Origin: Methanothrix harundinacea 6Ac
GTDB taxonomy: Archaea; Halobacteriota; Methanosarcinia; Methanotrichales; Methanotrichaceae
Assembly: GCF_000235565.1 (NCBI RefSeq)
Contig: NC_017527.1
Location: 682,001-746,000 of the forward strand
Length of the DNA stretch: 64,000 nt
Reading direction: 5' to 3'
A program made the position numbers and the translations under genes. Each line of letters opens with the position of its first letter. The first letter of the stretch is position 1. The notes below the pieces were generated by a model that did not search any database, had not been told where the DNA came from, and saw only the letters and a program-made list of their open reading frames with translations. Shown piece by piece: positions 25,012 to 33,405 of the stretch.

Positions 25012-25665
25012 TCATGCCACCTCCATCGCCACCTCGTTTCGCCGGATGAAGGGGGGCGTCCAGGGGTCGTTGTACTGCATGAGGACCGGCTCGCCTCGGG
25101 CCATCATCCCGTGGGCCTTCAGGGTCTCATTGAGGGCGCTGAGGTGTCTCTTCTGGCTCTCCTCGGTGGCGTATCCTGAGAAGCGGACCGCCGCCATCCT
25201 CCTCCCCTCCACGACCTCGATCTTCACCCTCTCGTCTTGGGGTCGGGGCGTCCCCTCCAGGTCGAACCCCTCGGGGATGACGAAGGCGATGAACGGCCTG
25301 CCCTCAGCGACGCCCGTCACCACCGGCGCCGTCATCTCGATCTTCCTCCCCTCATCGTTGGCGCCGGAGATGTATCTGAAGAGCAGGCCAAATCCCCGGT
25401 CCTGATCATCAGCGAGGGTTACAGCCCAGATCTGGTCGGCGTACTCTCTGATCTCGACGTCGTTTTCTAGGGTCTGTATGACCTGGTAGGGGGGCTCTTT
25501 GACGCTCATGGATACGATCGCTCCGTAAAGGGTCCAGAGGAGGAGGGCCGCCAGGATCGCGACGGCTGCCTTCTGGATCTTTGACATCCTTTTCATCTCA
25601 TCAGCTCCGAGTTCGATTGATCCAGTTTCCGCGTTCAGGGCCGAACCTATCAACTCATCCTCCAA
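25012..25665 (-). CDS. SOUL heme-binding family protein, membrane-anchored
   Basis: A 217-residue protein with one N-terminal membrane helix (about 33-50, AAVAILAALLLWTLYGAIV), then a SOUL/HBP domain: PYQVIQTLENDVEIREY, FGLLFRYISGANDEGRKIEMTAPVVT and VRFSGYATEE. Family members bind heme or other porphyrins, although the binding residues are not conserved. An alternative start is Met24 at 25596, which leaves the helix intact. Probably faces the outside. Confidence 0.85.
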   Translation of the reverse strand: MEDELIGSALNAETGSIELGADEMKRMSKIQKAAVAILAALLLWTLYGAIVSMSVKEPPYQVIQTLENDVEIREYADQIWAVTLADDQDRGFGLLFRYISGANDEGRKIEMTAPVVTGVAEGRPFIAFVIPEGFDLEGTPRPQDERVKIEVVEGRRMAAVRFSGYATEESQKRHLSALNETLKAHGMMARGEPVLMQYNDPWTPPFIRRNEVAMEVA

Positions 25666-25850
25666 ATTTCGAGATCAAAAGCAATAACCCTTTCGATACC
25701 CCTGATGATGGAGACAAAGGGATAAAGGGGTAGGTGCATCACTTCCGAATGTAAGCCGGCAGGAGAGAATCGCCCCGGGGGTTCTCGGGGCTTCTAGGCG
25801 AATCTGGAGTTCCCGGAGATGGGTCGGTCCATGCGGTGAGGAGGACTATA

Positions 25851-26291
25851 GTGAAAAGAGAGGTGCGCCCTGAAGAGGGGCCCGAAGAGGGCGCTTTCCG
25901 CGGCTTCATAGAGATAGCCGGCCGCAAGATTGAGATGAAGCGGGCCCGGGGGGGCCTTGTCGCCACGGCGGGCTTCCTCCTCTCCCCCGTCTCCTGGTGG
26001 AACGACCTCTTCGTGAACATACCGATCGCCTACGCCTTCGGGGCCCTCGCCGGCCTCGTCTCCGAGGAGCTCTTTCTCCCCGCCATGGTCTTGGGATACT
26101 GGATCACCAACGTTCTGGGCCTGTTTCTCATGCACAGGGGCTTGGAGGATCTCCTCTCCAAGGACGGGAGGTCCGGGCGGCGTCGGAGGCGCATCCTCAC
26201 TGACCTCTCCGTCTCGGCCGCCTATACGATCGTCGTCGTCCTTCTGGTGGAGGCGGGGGTCCTCCGGCTTCCTGGCGAGTACTTCCCTTGA
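25851..26291 (+). CDS. Small membrane protein, function unknown
   Basis: The start is chosen as the GTG at 25851 because AGGAGG (25839-25844) sits 6 bases upstream; the longer frame from 25836 would overlap this site. The 146 residues include hydrophobic segments around 35-50 (GGLVATAGFLLSPVSW), 55-90 and 120-140, and a basic loop (SGRRRRRILTD). No family was recognised. Confidence 0.6.
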   Translation: MKREVRPEEGPEEGAFRGFIEIAGRKIEMKRARGGLVATAGFLLSPVSWWNDLFVNIPIAYAFGALAGLVSEELFLPAMVLGYWITNVLGLFLMHRGLEDLLSKDGRSGRRRRRILTDLSVSAAYTIVVVLLVEAGVLRLPGEYFP

Positions 26292-26396
26292 CGGTCCGTC
26301 CTGGGGATCCTCGACGGGATGGGCCTAGGCTGGCGGAGGCCGTCGCCCCCACTTTCCTTCGTAAATTCCTTATACCATCCGGACAGCCTGAAGGCC

Positions 26397-26549
26397 ATGG
26401 CTGCAAGTTGTGAAAGCTGCCCCATCAGAAGGCGGGCCGAGAAGAGGCCGAACTCCCTCATCGCCAGGATCTGGAGGTGGCACACCGGCTGGTGCCCCGG
26501 CTGGAAGGCCTACCAGAAGTCCCTCGCCGAGGAGCCTCGAGCCGACTAG
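26397..26549 (+). CDS. Small Cys-rich basic protein, conserved type
   Basis: A 50-residue frame reading MAASCESCPIRRRAEKRPNS then LIARIWRWHTGWCPGWKAYQ. The CxxC pair, the His and the WCPGWK motif suggest a small metal-binding protein; I believe similar proteins occur in other methanogens but cannot verify it. A TATA-like CCTTATA near 26367 is spaced for initiation just before the ATG. The archaemetzincin gene follows 7 bases later, so they probably share a transcript. Confidence 0.6.
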   Translation: MAASCESCPIRRRAEKRPNSLIARIWRWHTGWCPGWKAYQKSLAEEPRAD

Positions 26550-26556
26550 AGCGGCT

Positions 26557-27087
26557 ATGACCACCATCCTCCTCCAGCCGCTGGGAGCCGTCGACTTTGA
26601 CCTGATATACTCTCTTCAAGGTGAGCTGGGGTCGCTCTTCGGAGCCGTCGAGGTGAGGCCGGAGGCGCCGATCCCCGAAGCCGCCCGCATCCCCGGGAGG
26701 GGCCAGCTCGCAGGCGGCCTCGCCCTTTTGGCCCTGCCGGCGCCGGAGGGGGCGGAGGCCGTCCTGGGGGTGATCGAGGAGGACCTCTCCGTCGCAAACC
26801 TCGACTTCGTCTTCGGCCTGGCCCTGGGGCGGAAGGCGATGATATCCCTGGCGAGGCTCAGCCAGGAGTTTTACGGCCTTCCTCCTGACAGGGGCATCTT
26901 TCGGGAGAGGGCAGAAAAGGAGGCGGTCCACGAGCTCGGCCACGTCTTCGGCCTCCCCCACTGCCGCAACGCGGGTTGCGTCATGCGCCTATCGAGCTCC
27001 ATCGCTGAGATCGACTTCAAAAGCTCGCGGTTTTGTGGGGGGTGTCGGAAGGTCCTGGAGAGGTCTCGCACGCTGCCGATGGCCTGA
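26557..27087 (+). CDS. amzA: Archaemetzincin, zinc metalloprotease
   Basis: Peptidase family M54, 176 residues. The catalytic motif HELGHVFGLPHC (near 125) is followed by C-x4-C-V-M (the Met-turn region) and CGGC, giving the four-Cys structural zinc site of the family. The start is the ATG at 26557; the open frame extends upstream to 26410 but there overlaps the small Cys-rich gene in another frame. Biological substrates of archaemetzincins are unknown. Confidence 0.93.
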   Translation: MTTILLQPLGAVDFDLIYSLQGELGSLFGAVEVRPEAPIPEAARIPGRGQLAGGLALLALPAPEGAEAVLGVIEEDLSVANLDFVFGLALGRKAMISLARLSQEFYGLPPDRGIFRERAEKEAVHELGHVFGLPHCRNAGCVMRLSSSIAEIDFKSSRFCGGCRKVLERSRTLPMA

Positions 27088-27194
27088 CCGGCAGGATCTG
27101 CCCAGGCCGCCTCTGGCAGTCCGGGGCGGCTGGCCACCCCCCCCGTCTGGAGCCCTCCCTCTCGTCGATCCAAAGGGGCGTTGACGCCCCATCT

Positions 27195-27587
27195 TCAGCC
27201 CACGCCCAAGCGATCGGCCCTCTCGAAGGCCTCCTCTGCCTCCTCCACCCGACCGAGCCCTTCGAGGACGAGCCCCTTGTTGTGCCATCCCTCCCCCAGG
27301 TCCGGGTTGAGGGTCAGGGCCTCGTCGAGCCGTTCGAGGGCCTCCTCGTACCTCCCGAGCTGGTAGAGGGAGAGCCCCCAGTTGTTCCAGGCGTGGACGT
27401 AGAAGGGGTAGATCCTGACAGCCCTCTCACAGCACCGGGCTGCCTTATCGTACCTCTTCCTGTCGGCGAGGATCAGCCCCATGGCCATCCAGAAGTCGGA
27501 GTTATCGAGGATGAACCTCTTCGCCAAGGCCGCGGCGACCGCCGCCGCCAGGAGGAGGGCGAAGAGGGCGAGGAGGATTGGGTCCAT
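27195..27587 (-). CDS. Membrane-anchored TPR protein
   Basis: About 130 residues from the ATG at 27587. It has an N-terminal membrane helix (LLALFALLLAAAVAAALA), then three tetratricopeptide repeats with typical W-x2-G-Y-A-type positions (KRYDKAARCCERAVRIYP, GRYEEALERLDEALTLNP, GRVEEAEEAFERA). A minus-strand TATA (AGTATATT, about 27612-27620) favours this start over the GTG at 27644. Probably a scaffold for protein contacts; no partner is evident. Confidence 0.82.
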   Translation of the reverse strand: MDPILLALFALLLAAAVAAALAKRFILDNSDFWMAMGLILADRKRYDKAARCCERAVRIYPFYVHAWNNWGLSLYQLGRYEEALERLDEALTLNPDLGEGWHNKGLVLEGLGRVEEAEEAFERADRLGVG

Positions 27588-27792
27588 ATCTAGCCTTAGG
27601 GGCGCGACCTCCAATATACTTTCCTCCGGATCTCCTCTTCCCACGATTCCGCCCTCCCATCCTCTATCCCCCCTCCCTTCCCCCGAACCTCGACCCTCTC
27701 CTTCTGAAGGCCTCCTCCCTCCCGAGATCCTCCTCGGTGGGAGAGGTCGCAGATTTATATCGGCGGTAAGACAATCTTATTATGATGGGAAG

Positions 27793-28812
27793 ATGATGCC
27801 GAAGAACCGCCTCCGCTCCGAAGAGGAGGGGCACCTCACCAGCCGAGGGTTCCACCTCCACGCTCACGGCGCCGCCGACCCCGCCCTCCTGGCGGCCGAG
27901 AGGGGGATTTTGGCCGTCAAGGTCTCCTTCATCGCCCTCCTGGCGACGGCCCTGGTCCAGGTGGCGATAGTCCTCCTCTCCGGGAGCGTCGCCCTCCTCG
28001 CCGACACCGTCCACAACCTCGGAGACGCGGCGACGGCCATCCCCCTATGGCTCGCCTTCCGGCTGGGCCAACGCCCCCCGACCGACCGGTTCACCTACGG
28101 TTACGGCCGGGCCGAGGACCTGGCGGGGCTCGCCATCGTCCTCGTCATCGTCGTGAGCGCCCTCTTCACCGGCTACGAGGCGGCGATGAGGCTCTTTAAC
28201 CCCCGCCCCGTCGGCCACCTGGAGGCGGTGATCCTCGCCTCCCTCATCGGCTTTGCCGGCAACGAGGCGGTGGCCCTCTATCGGATGAGGGTGGGGAGGG
28301 AGATAAACAGCGCCGCCCTCGTCGCCGACGGCCTCCACGCCCGGGCCGACGGCCTGACGAGCCTGGCCGTCTTATTCGGCGCCTTCGGGGTCATGGCCGG
28401 CCACCCCCGGGCCGACCCCCTGGTGGGGCTTCTGATCGCCGGCGTCATACTCCAGATAGGCTGGAAGTCGGGGAGGGTCGTCCTGACCAGGCTCCTCGAT
28501 GGGGTCGACCCAGAGGTCGCCATCGAGGTGAGGGAGGCGGCAGCCGGCGCCCCGGGGGTCGAGGAGGTGGCGGAGGTGAGGGTGAGGTGGCTGGGGATGA
28601 GGCTCCACGCCGAGATCAACGTCGTCGTCGACCCCGATATGACCGTCGAGAGGGGGCACCAGGTGGCCGAGGAGGTCGGCCATCAGCTCCACCACGCCCT
28701 CCCCTACGTCTCCAGGGCCACCGTCCACGTCGACCCGCCCCGGGCCCCCGGGGATGCCTATCATCGGCAGGCAGGCCGTCCCGGCGGGCCTTCCGGCCGC
28801 CGGCACCGCTGA
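27793..28812 (+). CDS. Cation diffusion facilitator family transporter
   Basis: Divalent-metal/proton antiporter, 339 residues. It has six membrane helices; the metal site A residues lie in LLADTVHNLGDA and in HARADGLTSLAVLFGAFG (the HxxxD of helix 5), followed by a C-terminal ferredoxin-like cytoplasmic domain (about 225-315) with the HAEINVVVDPDMTVERGH strand. The His in the first site is more typical of Zn/Co than of Mn exporters. A TATA box at about 27749-27757 (ATTTATATC) fits a short leader. The tail after residue 320 is Arg/Gly/Pro-rich and atypical. Confidence 0.9.
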   Translation: MMPKNRLRSEEEGHLTSRGFHLHAHGAADPALLAAERGILAVKVSFIALLATALVQVAIVLLSGSVALLADTVHNLGDAATAIPLWLAFRLGQRPPTDRFTYGYGRAEDLAGLAIVLVIVVSALFTGYEAAMRLFNPRPVGHLEAVILASLIGFAGNEAVALYRMRVGREINSAALVADGLHARADGLTSLAVLFGAFGVMAGHPRADPLVGLLIAGVILQIGWKSGRVVLTRLLDGVDPEVAIEVREAAAGAPGVEEVAEVRVRWLGMRLHAEINVVVDPDMTVERGHQVAEEVGHQLHHALPYVSRATVHVDPPRAPGDAYHRQAGRPGGPSGRRHR

Positions 28813-28864
28813 CGGTTAAAGGCTGCGGAAAGGGATAATAGCGGGAAGCCATAAAGAGAGCATC

Positions 28865-29290
28865 ATGACCGAAGAGCTCTCTTTTTACAATGAGGTGGCC
28901 TGGGAAGGTGGGGCGGTGGGGGAGGTGGCCTTCCCCTCCGATCACCAGATAAAGGTCGCCCTACCGGCGGAGTTCGGCGGCGTCGAGGGGTTCCCGTCCC
29001 CGGAGGACCTCTTCGTCGCCGCCGCCAACGCCTGCGTCTTCACCACCACCCTCGCCGTCGCCGGGAGGAGGAACGTCCGACTCCGGTCCTACACCTCCGA
29101 GGCGGAAGGGGTCCTGGAGAGGCTGGGGGACGGGCGGGAGGTGACCAGGATCGATATAAAGGTCAGGGTCGCGGCGGATGAGGACCCCTCGGTCCTCACC
29201 GAGATCTTCTCGGAGGTGGCGGATAGGGTTCCTGTCATAAGGTCGATGACATCCTCGGTGAGCATCGATTTTGAGCTGGTGGGGCCGTGA
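28865..29290 (+). CDS. OsmC-family protein
   Basis: A 141-residue peroxidase-fold protein of the OsmC/YhfA group, which reduces organic hydroperoxides through a Cys pair. Only one of the usual cysteines is plain here (ANACVFTTTLAVA near residue 56); the second position reads MTSSVS near 132, Ser in place of Cys, so peroxidase activity may be altered or absent. It overlaps the next gene by 4 bases. Confidence 0.85.
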   Translation: MTEELSFYNEVAWEGGAVGEVAFPSDHQIKVALPAEFGGVEGFPSPEDLFVAAANACVFTTTLAVAGRRNVRLRSYTSEAEGVLERLGDGREVTRIDIKVRVAADEDPSVLTEIFSEVADRVPVIRSMTSSVSIDFELVGP

Positions 29291-29859
29291 GGACCCTTCC
29301 GCTCATCCTCGCCGCCTGGGCGATTCTGGCCTCGGTATTCGGGGCTGCGTCCCCTCTGGCGGCGTCTGCCGCAGACGCCTCCGACGAGGCGGCAGAAGAT
29401 CCGGGCCGCCTCGACCTCCAAGTAGCCCTGGGCTTCGACATCTTCCCTGAAAGGTACACCTGCGACGGCGAGGACCTGTCCCCGCCGGTCGAGATCTCTG
29501 GCCTGGAAGGATCCGTGGCGTCTATCGCCATGATCCTGGAGGATCCGGACGCCCCCCGGGGGCCTTTCGTCCACTGGCTGATCTGGAACCTCGCGCCCCC
29601 GGTGTCGATCCCCGAGGGGATATCCCCCCTGGAAGAGGTCGCGGCGCCGGAGGCGCTCCAGGGGAGGAACGGCTTCGGGTCGATCGGCTACAGAGGCCCC
29701 TGTCCGCCGCCGGGGGACCCCCACAGGTACGTCCTGAGGGTCTTCGCTTTGGACTCCGAGCTCGACCTTCCGCCGGGCTCCGGGAGATCTGAGCTGGAGG
29801 CGGCGATGGAGGGTCGCGTCCTCCAGTCGGGCAAAGCCGCGGCCACCTATGGCGGGTGA
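29287..29859 (+). CDS. Secreted YbhB/YbcL-type (PEBP) protein
   Basis: Phosphatidylethanolamine-binding-protein fold, 190 residues from GTG 29287, which overlaps the OsmC stop. The N terminus is a signal peptide (about 1-28). The PEBP motifs are present: DGEDLSPPVEISG, LEDPDAPRGPFVHWLIWNL and YRGPCPPPGDPHRYVLRVFAL, with the ligand-pocket Asp, His and Gly. Function in archaea is unknown. Confidence 0.9.
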   Translation: MRTLPLILAAWAILASVFGAASPLAASAADASDEAAEDPGRLDLQVALGFDIFPERYTCDGEDLSPPVEISGLEGSVASIAMILEDPDAPRGPFVHWLIWNLAPPVSIPEGISPLEEVAAPEALQGRNGFGSIGYRGPCPPPGDPHRYVLRVFALDSELDLPPGSGRSELEAAMEGRVLQSGKAAATYGG

Positions 29860-29913
29860 AGCCCTCGCTGCCCGGGCGGTTTGGCTCGGATCCGGCGGGA
29901 GGCCGAGATCGGG

Positions 29914-30555
29914 CTATCGATCACCATCGAGGCGATCCCGGTTCGGACCCTGGCCCGCCGTCTCGGGATAGCGGCACCTGGGGCTGGGGATGAACCTGGG
30001 CACCTCATCCCGGTATTCCAGGTATGCCGCCCCGAACTTCTCGGCGAGGATCCTCTCCTCGTGGACCGATCCGAGGATGAAGTAGACGGTGGCGATGAGG
30101 TAGAGGACGAGGAGGTTATCGGTCATGATGGGGGTGAGCCAGAGGACGAGGAGGGCGAAGAGGAAGAGGGGGTTTCTCGTCCTGCAGTATAACCCCCGGA
30201 CGATGAGTTTGCTTCCGCCGTCATCGGGGCGGATTCCCAAAAACTGGAGGGGTCCTGCCGCAAGGAAGGTCTTTGCGAAGGCGAGGGCGGCGATCCCCTG
30301 GCCCGCCACCATCCCCCACCGCCAGGGGGCGGGGACGGAGTAGAGGACCTCCCCCGGATTTAGATAGAAGAGGCGGAGGAGGGGGAGGAGGGTCGCGACA
30401 GCGACGAGGGTGAAGAAGAGGCGGTACCACCTCATGGCACCGTCGCCGAGGGCCCGGCGGGCCCTCCCCTTCGCCCAGAGGCTGGCGAGGAGGCTGTGAA
30501 GGGCTGCAAAGCCGACGAGGTATAGGGCGAGGATGAGGGTGGATATCGTGAACAT
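29914..30555 (-). CDS. Integral membrane methyltransferase-like protein (ICMT/PEMT/NnrU fold)
   Basis: A 213-residue protein with five to six hydrophobic helices and, near residue 125, the cofactor-binding motif of the isoprenylcysteine/phospholipid methyltransferase group: GLYCRTRNPLFLFALLVLW, then EERILAEKFGAAYLEYRDEVPRFIP. The membrane methyltransferases of this fold use S-adenosylmethionine; the acceptor is unknown. A close paralogue lies just upstream. It ends in TAG. Confidence 0.78.
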   Translation of the reverse strand: MFTISTLILALYLVGFAALHSLLASLWAKGRARRALGDGAMRWYRLFFTLVAVATLLPLLRLFYLNPGEVLYSVPAPWRWGMVAGQGIAALAFAKTFLAAGPLQFLGIRPDDGGSKLIVRGLYCRTRNPLFLFALLVLWLTPIMTDNLLVLYLIATVYFILGSVHEERILAEKFGAAYLEYRDEVPRFIPSPRCRYPETAGQGPNRDRLDGDR

Positions 30556-30583
30556 GGGATTTGCCTCTCTGCCACCTATCCCA

Positions 30584-31198
30584 TCAACCTTCGGGGCGGA
30601 GCCTTCCCCTCCAGGGTACGGCCCTCGGGACCCGCCTCTGATACGAGCGGTACTCGTCCCCGAACTGGGCGAGGAGCCTCCTCTCCCAGTGGAGGGACCC
30701 CAGGTAGAGGTAGAGGGTGACGGCGACGTATAGGATCAGGATGTTCGTCGTCATGAAGGGGGTCAGCCAGATGATCAGAAAGCCCGATAGGAGGAACGGA
30801 TCTCTTATCCACCGGTAGACCCCCCTGGGCTCCAGGCCCTCCCCCCCGGCGGCCCCGGGCCCCAGAAGCTGGAGGGGCACCTTGAACCGGTGGGGGGCGT
30901 CGACGAAGGCCCTGACCGAGAGGAGCCCCGCCAGGAGCTGCCCTGCCACCATCGCCCACCGCCAGGGGGAGGGGACGATGTATAGGATCTTGCCGGGGAA
31001 GAGGTAGACGAGGTAGACCAGGGGCGCGATCATCACCAAGGCGGAAGCCGAGAAGATCGCCGGATACCACGGGTCCATCCGCCTTCCCAGGATCTTCGCG
31101 GCCCTCCTCTTGAAGGGGAGGCTGGCCATGAGGCTGTGGACGGCGGCGAAGCAGGCGAGGTAGAGGACGAGGAGGAGGGCGGAGTCGGTGGGGGACAT
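30584..31198 (-). CDS. Integral membrane methyltransferase-like protein, paralogue
   Basis: A 204-residue tandem copy of the next gene down. Corresponding blocks align throughout: PWRWAMVAGQ versus PWRWGMVAGQ, GVYRWIRDPFLLSGFLIIWLTPFM versus GLYCRTRNPLFLFALLVLWLTPIM, and ERRLLAQFGDEYRSYQRRVPRAVP. In this copy RNP is changed to RDP, which may affect the methyl-donor site. The ATG at 31198 is used because the upstream extension lacks family similarity. Confidence 0.75.
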   Translation of the reverse strand: MSPTDSALLLVLYLACFAAVHSLMASLPFKRRAAKILGRRMDPWYPAIFSASALVMIAPLVYLVYLFPGKILYIVPSPWRWAMVAGQLLAGLLSVRAFVDAPHRFKVPLQLLGPGAAGGEGLEPRGVYRWIRDPFLLSGFLIIWLTPFMTTNILILYVAVTLYLYLGSLHWERRLLAQFGDEYRSYQRRVPRAVPWRGRLRPEG

Positions 31199-31791
31199 CG
31201 ATGGGTTATTTCGTCGGGATGGTATTTGGGGATGGTGGCAGGTAGATGAGAGGAGATAGGCCGAAGCACCAAGCGCGAGCAGGGTTATCGCAATTGATTC
31301 TGTGGATAGCCATAATAATGGCATCTATATAGTACACATATGTTATTACATCGGGAGCGCGGAGGGTCACGAATACCCCAACCTTTAGGTTGGGGATGAA
31401 GTGAACCCTCGCCCGGTATTCATATTTTCTTAGATTGATTAACAAGGCTGCTCCGGTAGCCGAAAGCAGAGTCACAATAATTTCTGAGGTGGAGATTTGG
31501 GCAAACGAAGACTCGACGATTTCGGATTCCGTCAAACCGGGGCGCGCGGCCACCCCGCCCTTTAGGGCGGGGTGGCCGCGCGCAGTTTGATTGGTTAAGG
31601 GAGAAAACGCGATGTAGTGGTAGGCTTGGTAGCAAGTCCTCTGAGCTTGGCCGGATTAAAATATTGCTGCGCAAATCTCAGGGTGGGCTTCGCTTTCATC
31701 TCAGGCCTAAAGATCGGGGATTTCCCGCTCCGCCCTCTCCCCTCCCGCGAGTTCAGAACTATAGGTGCGAAATGTGGGATATAAAATTAAT
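31199..31791. other. Intergenic region at the edge of the AT-rich island
   Basis: Apart from the hairpin pair described separately, I see no supportable gene. Minus-strand frames of 84-115 codons exist but have no recognisable domain and run through the palindromes. Base composition falls from GC-rich (before 31200) to AT-rich (after 31600) across it. Confidence 0.5.
31376..31583. mobile_element. IS200/IS605-like hairpin pair, possible non-autonomous element
   Basis: Two hairpins of the type that end IS200/IS605 elements flank about 150 bases. The first has 8-base perfect arms CCCCAACC (31376-31383) and GGTTGGGG (31388-31395) with loop TTTA. The second has 20-base perfect arms (31542-31561 and 31564-31583, containing CCCCGCCCT/AGGGCGGGG) around a two-base centre, extended by TCAAAC/GTTTGA at 31532-31537 and 31585-31590. 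No intact tnpA or tnpB is present. The minus frame between them may be an eroded transposase end, but I cannot show it. It marks the left edge of the AT-rich island. Confidence 0.5.
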
Positions 31792-33279
31792 TTATTCTAT
31801 GAAGAGATTTTTTAATTTATTTTTATAATTTTCTCCAACTGCACTTTTCGGAAATTTGTCAATAAATTTTATGTATTGAATCTTTTGATTTGCACTTAAT
31901 CCAGCATTTATAGTATCAATCAATATATTCTTATCAATATCATTAGTCTTTAATCTTATGACGGCTGCCGGTACAGTACCTTCCTCAGACTCTAAGCCAA
32001 CGACTTCAACTTGCTCAACACATGACAATTTTTGGATCTTATGTTCAAGTTCAATAGTGTATATTCTTTCATTATTTCGGATGAAAGAATTATTCATTCT
32101 ATCCTTGATATAGAAATATCCTTCTTCGTCTCTGAGTCCAAAATCATCGGAAAAAATAGTATCGCCAATAATATATATTGAGCTTAGATCATATCTTTTA
32201 TTGTAGCCACTAAAAGCGCAATTCGTTTTTCCGGCTATGCGTCCTATTTCGTTGTCTGGCAGCTTATTATTATTTTCATCCATTATGAAATTATCATCAC
32301 ATAAGAAAGGTCTTCCTATAGAATTTGGCCTAATTTCAACGTCGCTTGCTTCAGTAATCGTCCCTAATCCTTCCGAATTTCCCCAAGATTCAATGATATC
32401 CACAGATAGTAAATCTCTGGTCTCTTTCTTTAAACCAAGTGGGACAGGTTCTCCCATTATTAGTATCTTATCACCCATATATATTCTCAGGTGATGGGAC
32501 TTTATATAGGAAATAAATTCCTGTAATCCGCTGGGCGAAAAGAAAGAAATATCGATATTATTTATTTTCAAATATGAGCTTAAAATTTCAGATGAATGAT
32601 TTCGAAAATTTACCACCGTTCCACCCGTCATTAGCGATGTCGAAGCTAGAACCAATCCTGCGGTTAAATAAGGCGGTATTGAGGTGTACAAACGAGTTTT
32701 TTTTGTCATCTCTAATTCGATGAACCAATGCATCAACTCACAAAAAATTGAGATATGTGATAGAATAATTCCTTTAGGAATGCTCGTAGTTCCAGATGTA
32801 TAAACAATTCCCCAAGGATCATATGGATTTGGTAAAGACCAGCTTGCTTTAGCAGGTATTTTATCTAATTCAGATAAATATATCGTCATATTAGGTATAT
32901 CAAGCTCTTTGATGATGCTATTACTGATTATTGAAGTCTCTTCATCAACCAATAATAATTTCGCATCACAATCCTGAACGCATGATCGAATATTTTCTAT
33001 AGCCAGTTCAGCATTCATGATACAAGCTACATTATTGCTGCGTAATATGGAGATTAATGAAATAAAAAAAATTATAGGATCAGTTTGATAGATAGCGATC
33101 CGCTTATTTGAACCTTCATAGGCATTTAACCTTTGAGCCAAGGATTCGACAGCTTTATCTAGATCATTATATGTTATAGTTCTTGTCTCAGAAATGACCG
33201 CTGCTTTATTTCTGCAGTATTTCCCCCAATGCAAAATTGCTTGCGAAAGACCCATTCTAAAATTACCCGGATTACTCAT
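31792..33279 (-). CDS. AMP-binding (ANL superfamily) ligase-like protein
   Basis: Acyl-CoA-ligase/adenylation-domain protein, 495 residues, in an AT-rich region unlike the chromosome. The P-loop is YTSGTTSIPKG near residue 170, then WGNSEGLGTITE (near 300, the GxTE-like block) and YFYIKDRMN (A8 region). The family's catalytic lysine in the C-terminal GK motif is missing: the block reads FPKSAVGENYKNKL, with Glu in place of Lys, so acyl-adenylate formation may be impaired. GAGGGA precedes the ATG at 33279. The substrate cannot be inferred, and no carrier protein or synthase lies nearby. Likely horizontally acquired. Confidence 0.8.
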   Translation of the reverse strand: MSNPGNFRMGLSQAILHWGKYCRNKAAVISETRTITYNDLDKAVESLAQRLNAYEGSNKRIAIYQTDPIIFFISLISILRSNNVACIMNAELAIENIRSCVQDCDAKLLLVDEETSIISNSIIKELDIPNMTIYLSELDKIPAKASWSLPNPYDPWGIVYTSGTTSIPKGIILSHISIFCELMHWFIELEMTKKTRLYTSIPPYLTAGLVLASTSLMTGGTVVNFRNHSSEILSSYLKINNIDISFFSPSGLQEFISYIKSHHLRIYMGDKILIMGEPVPLGLKKETRDLLSVDIIESWGNSEGLGTITEASDVEIRPNSIGRPFLCDDNFIMDENNNKLPDNEIGRIAGKTNCAFSGYNKRYDLSSIYIIGDTIFSDDFGLRDEEGYFYIKDRMNNSFIRNNERIYTIELEHKIQKLSCVEQVEVVGLESEEGTVPAAVIRLKTNDIDKNILIDTINAGLSANQKIQYIKFIDKFPKSAVGENYKNKLKNLFIE

Positions 33280-33405
33280 AATATTCCCTCATATTTTTTC
33301 GCGGCAGGTTAATATCCAGATTCGACTCCGTACAACAGAATAAACTAATTCCTTTGTAAGGCTCCCTCAATCCCAGATCATCCTAATCAAGCTTGATAGC
33401 AGCAC

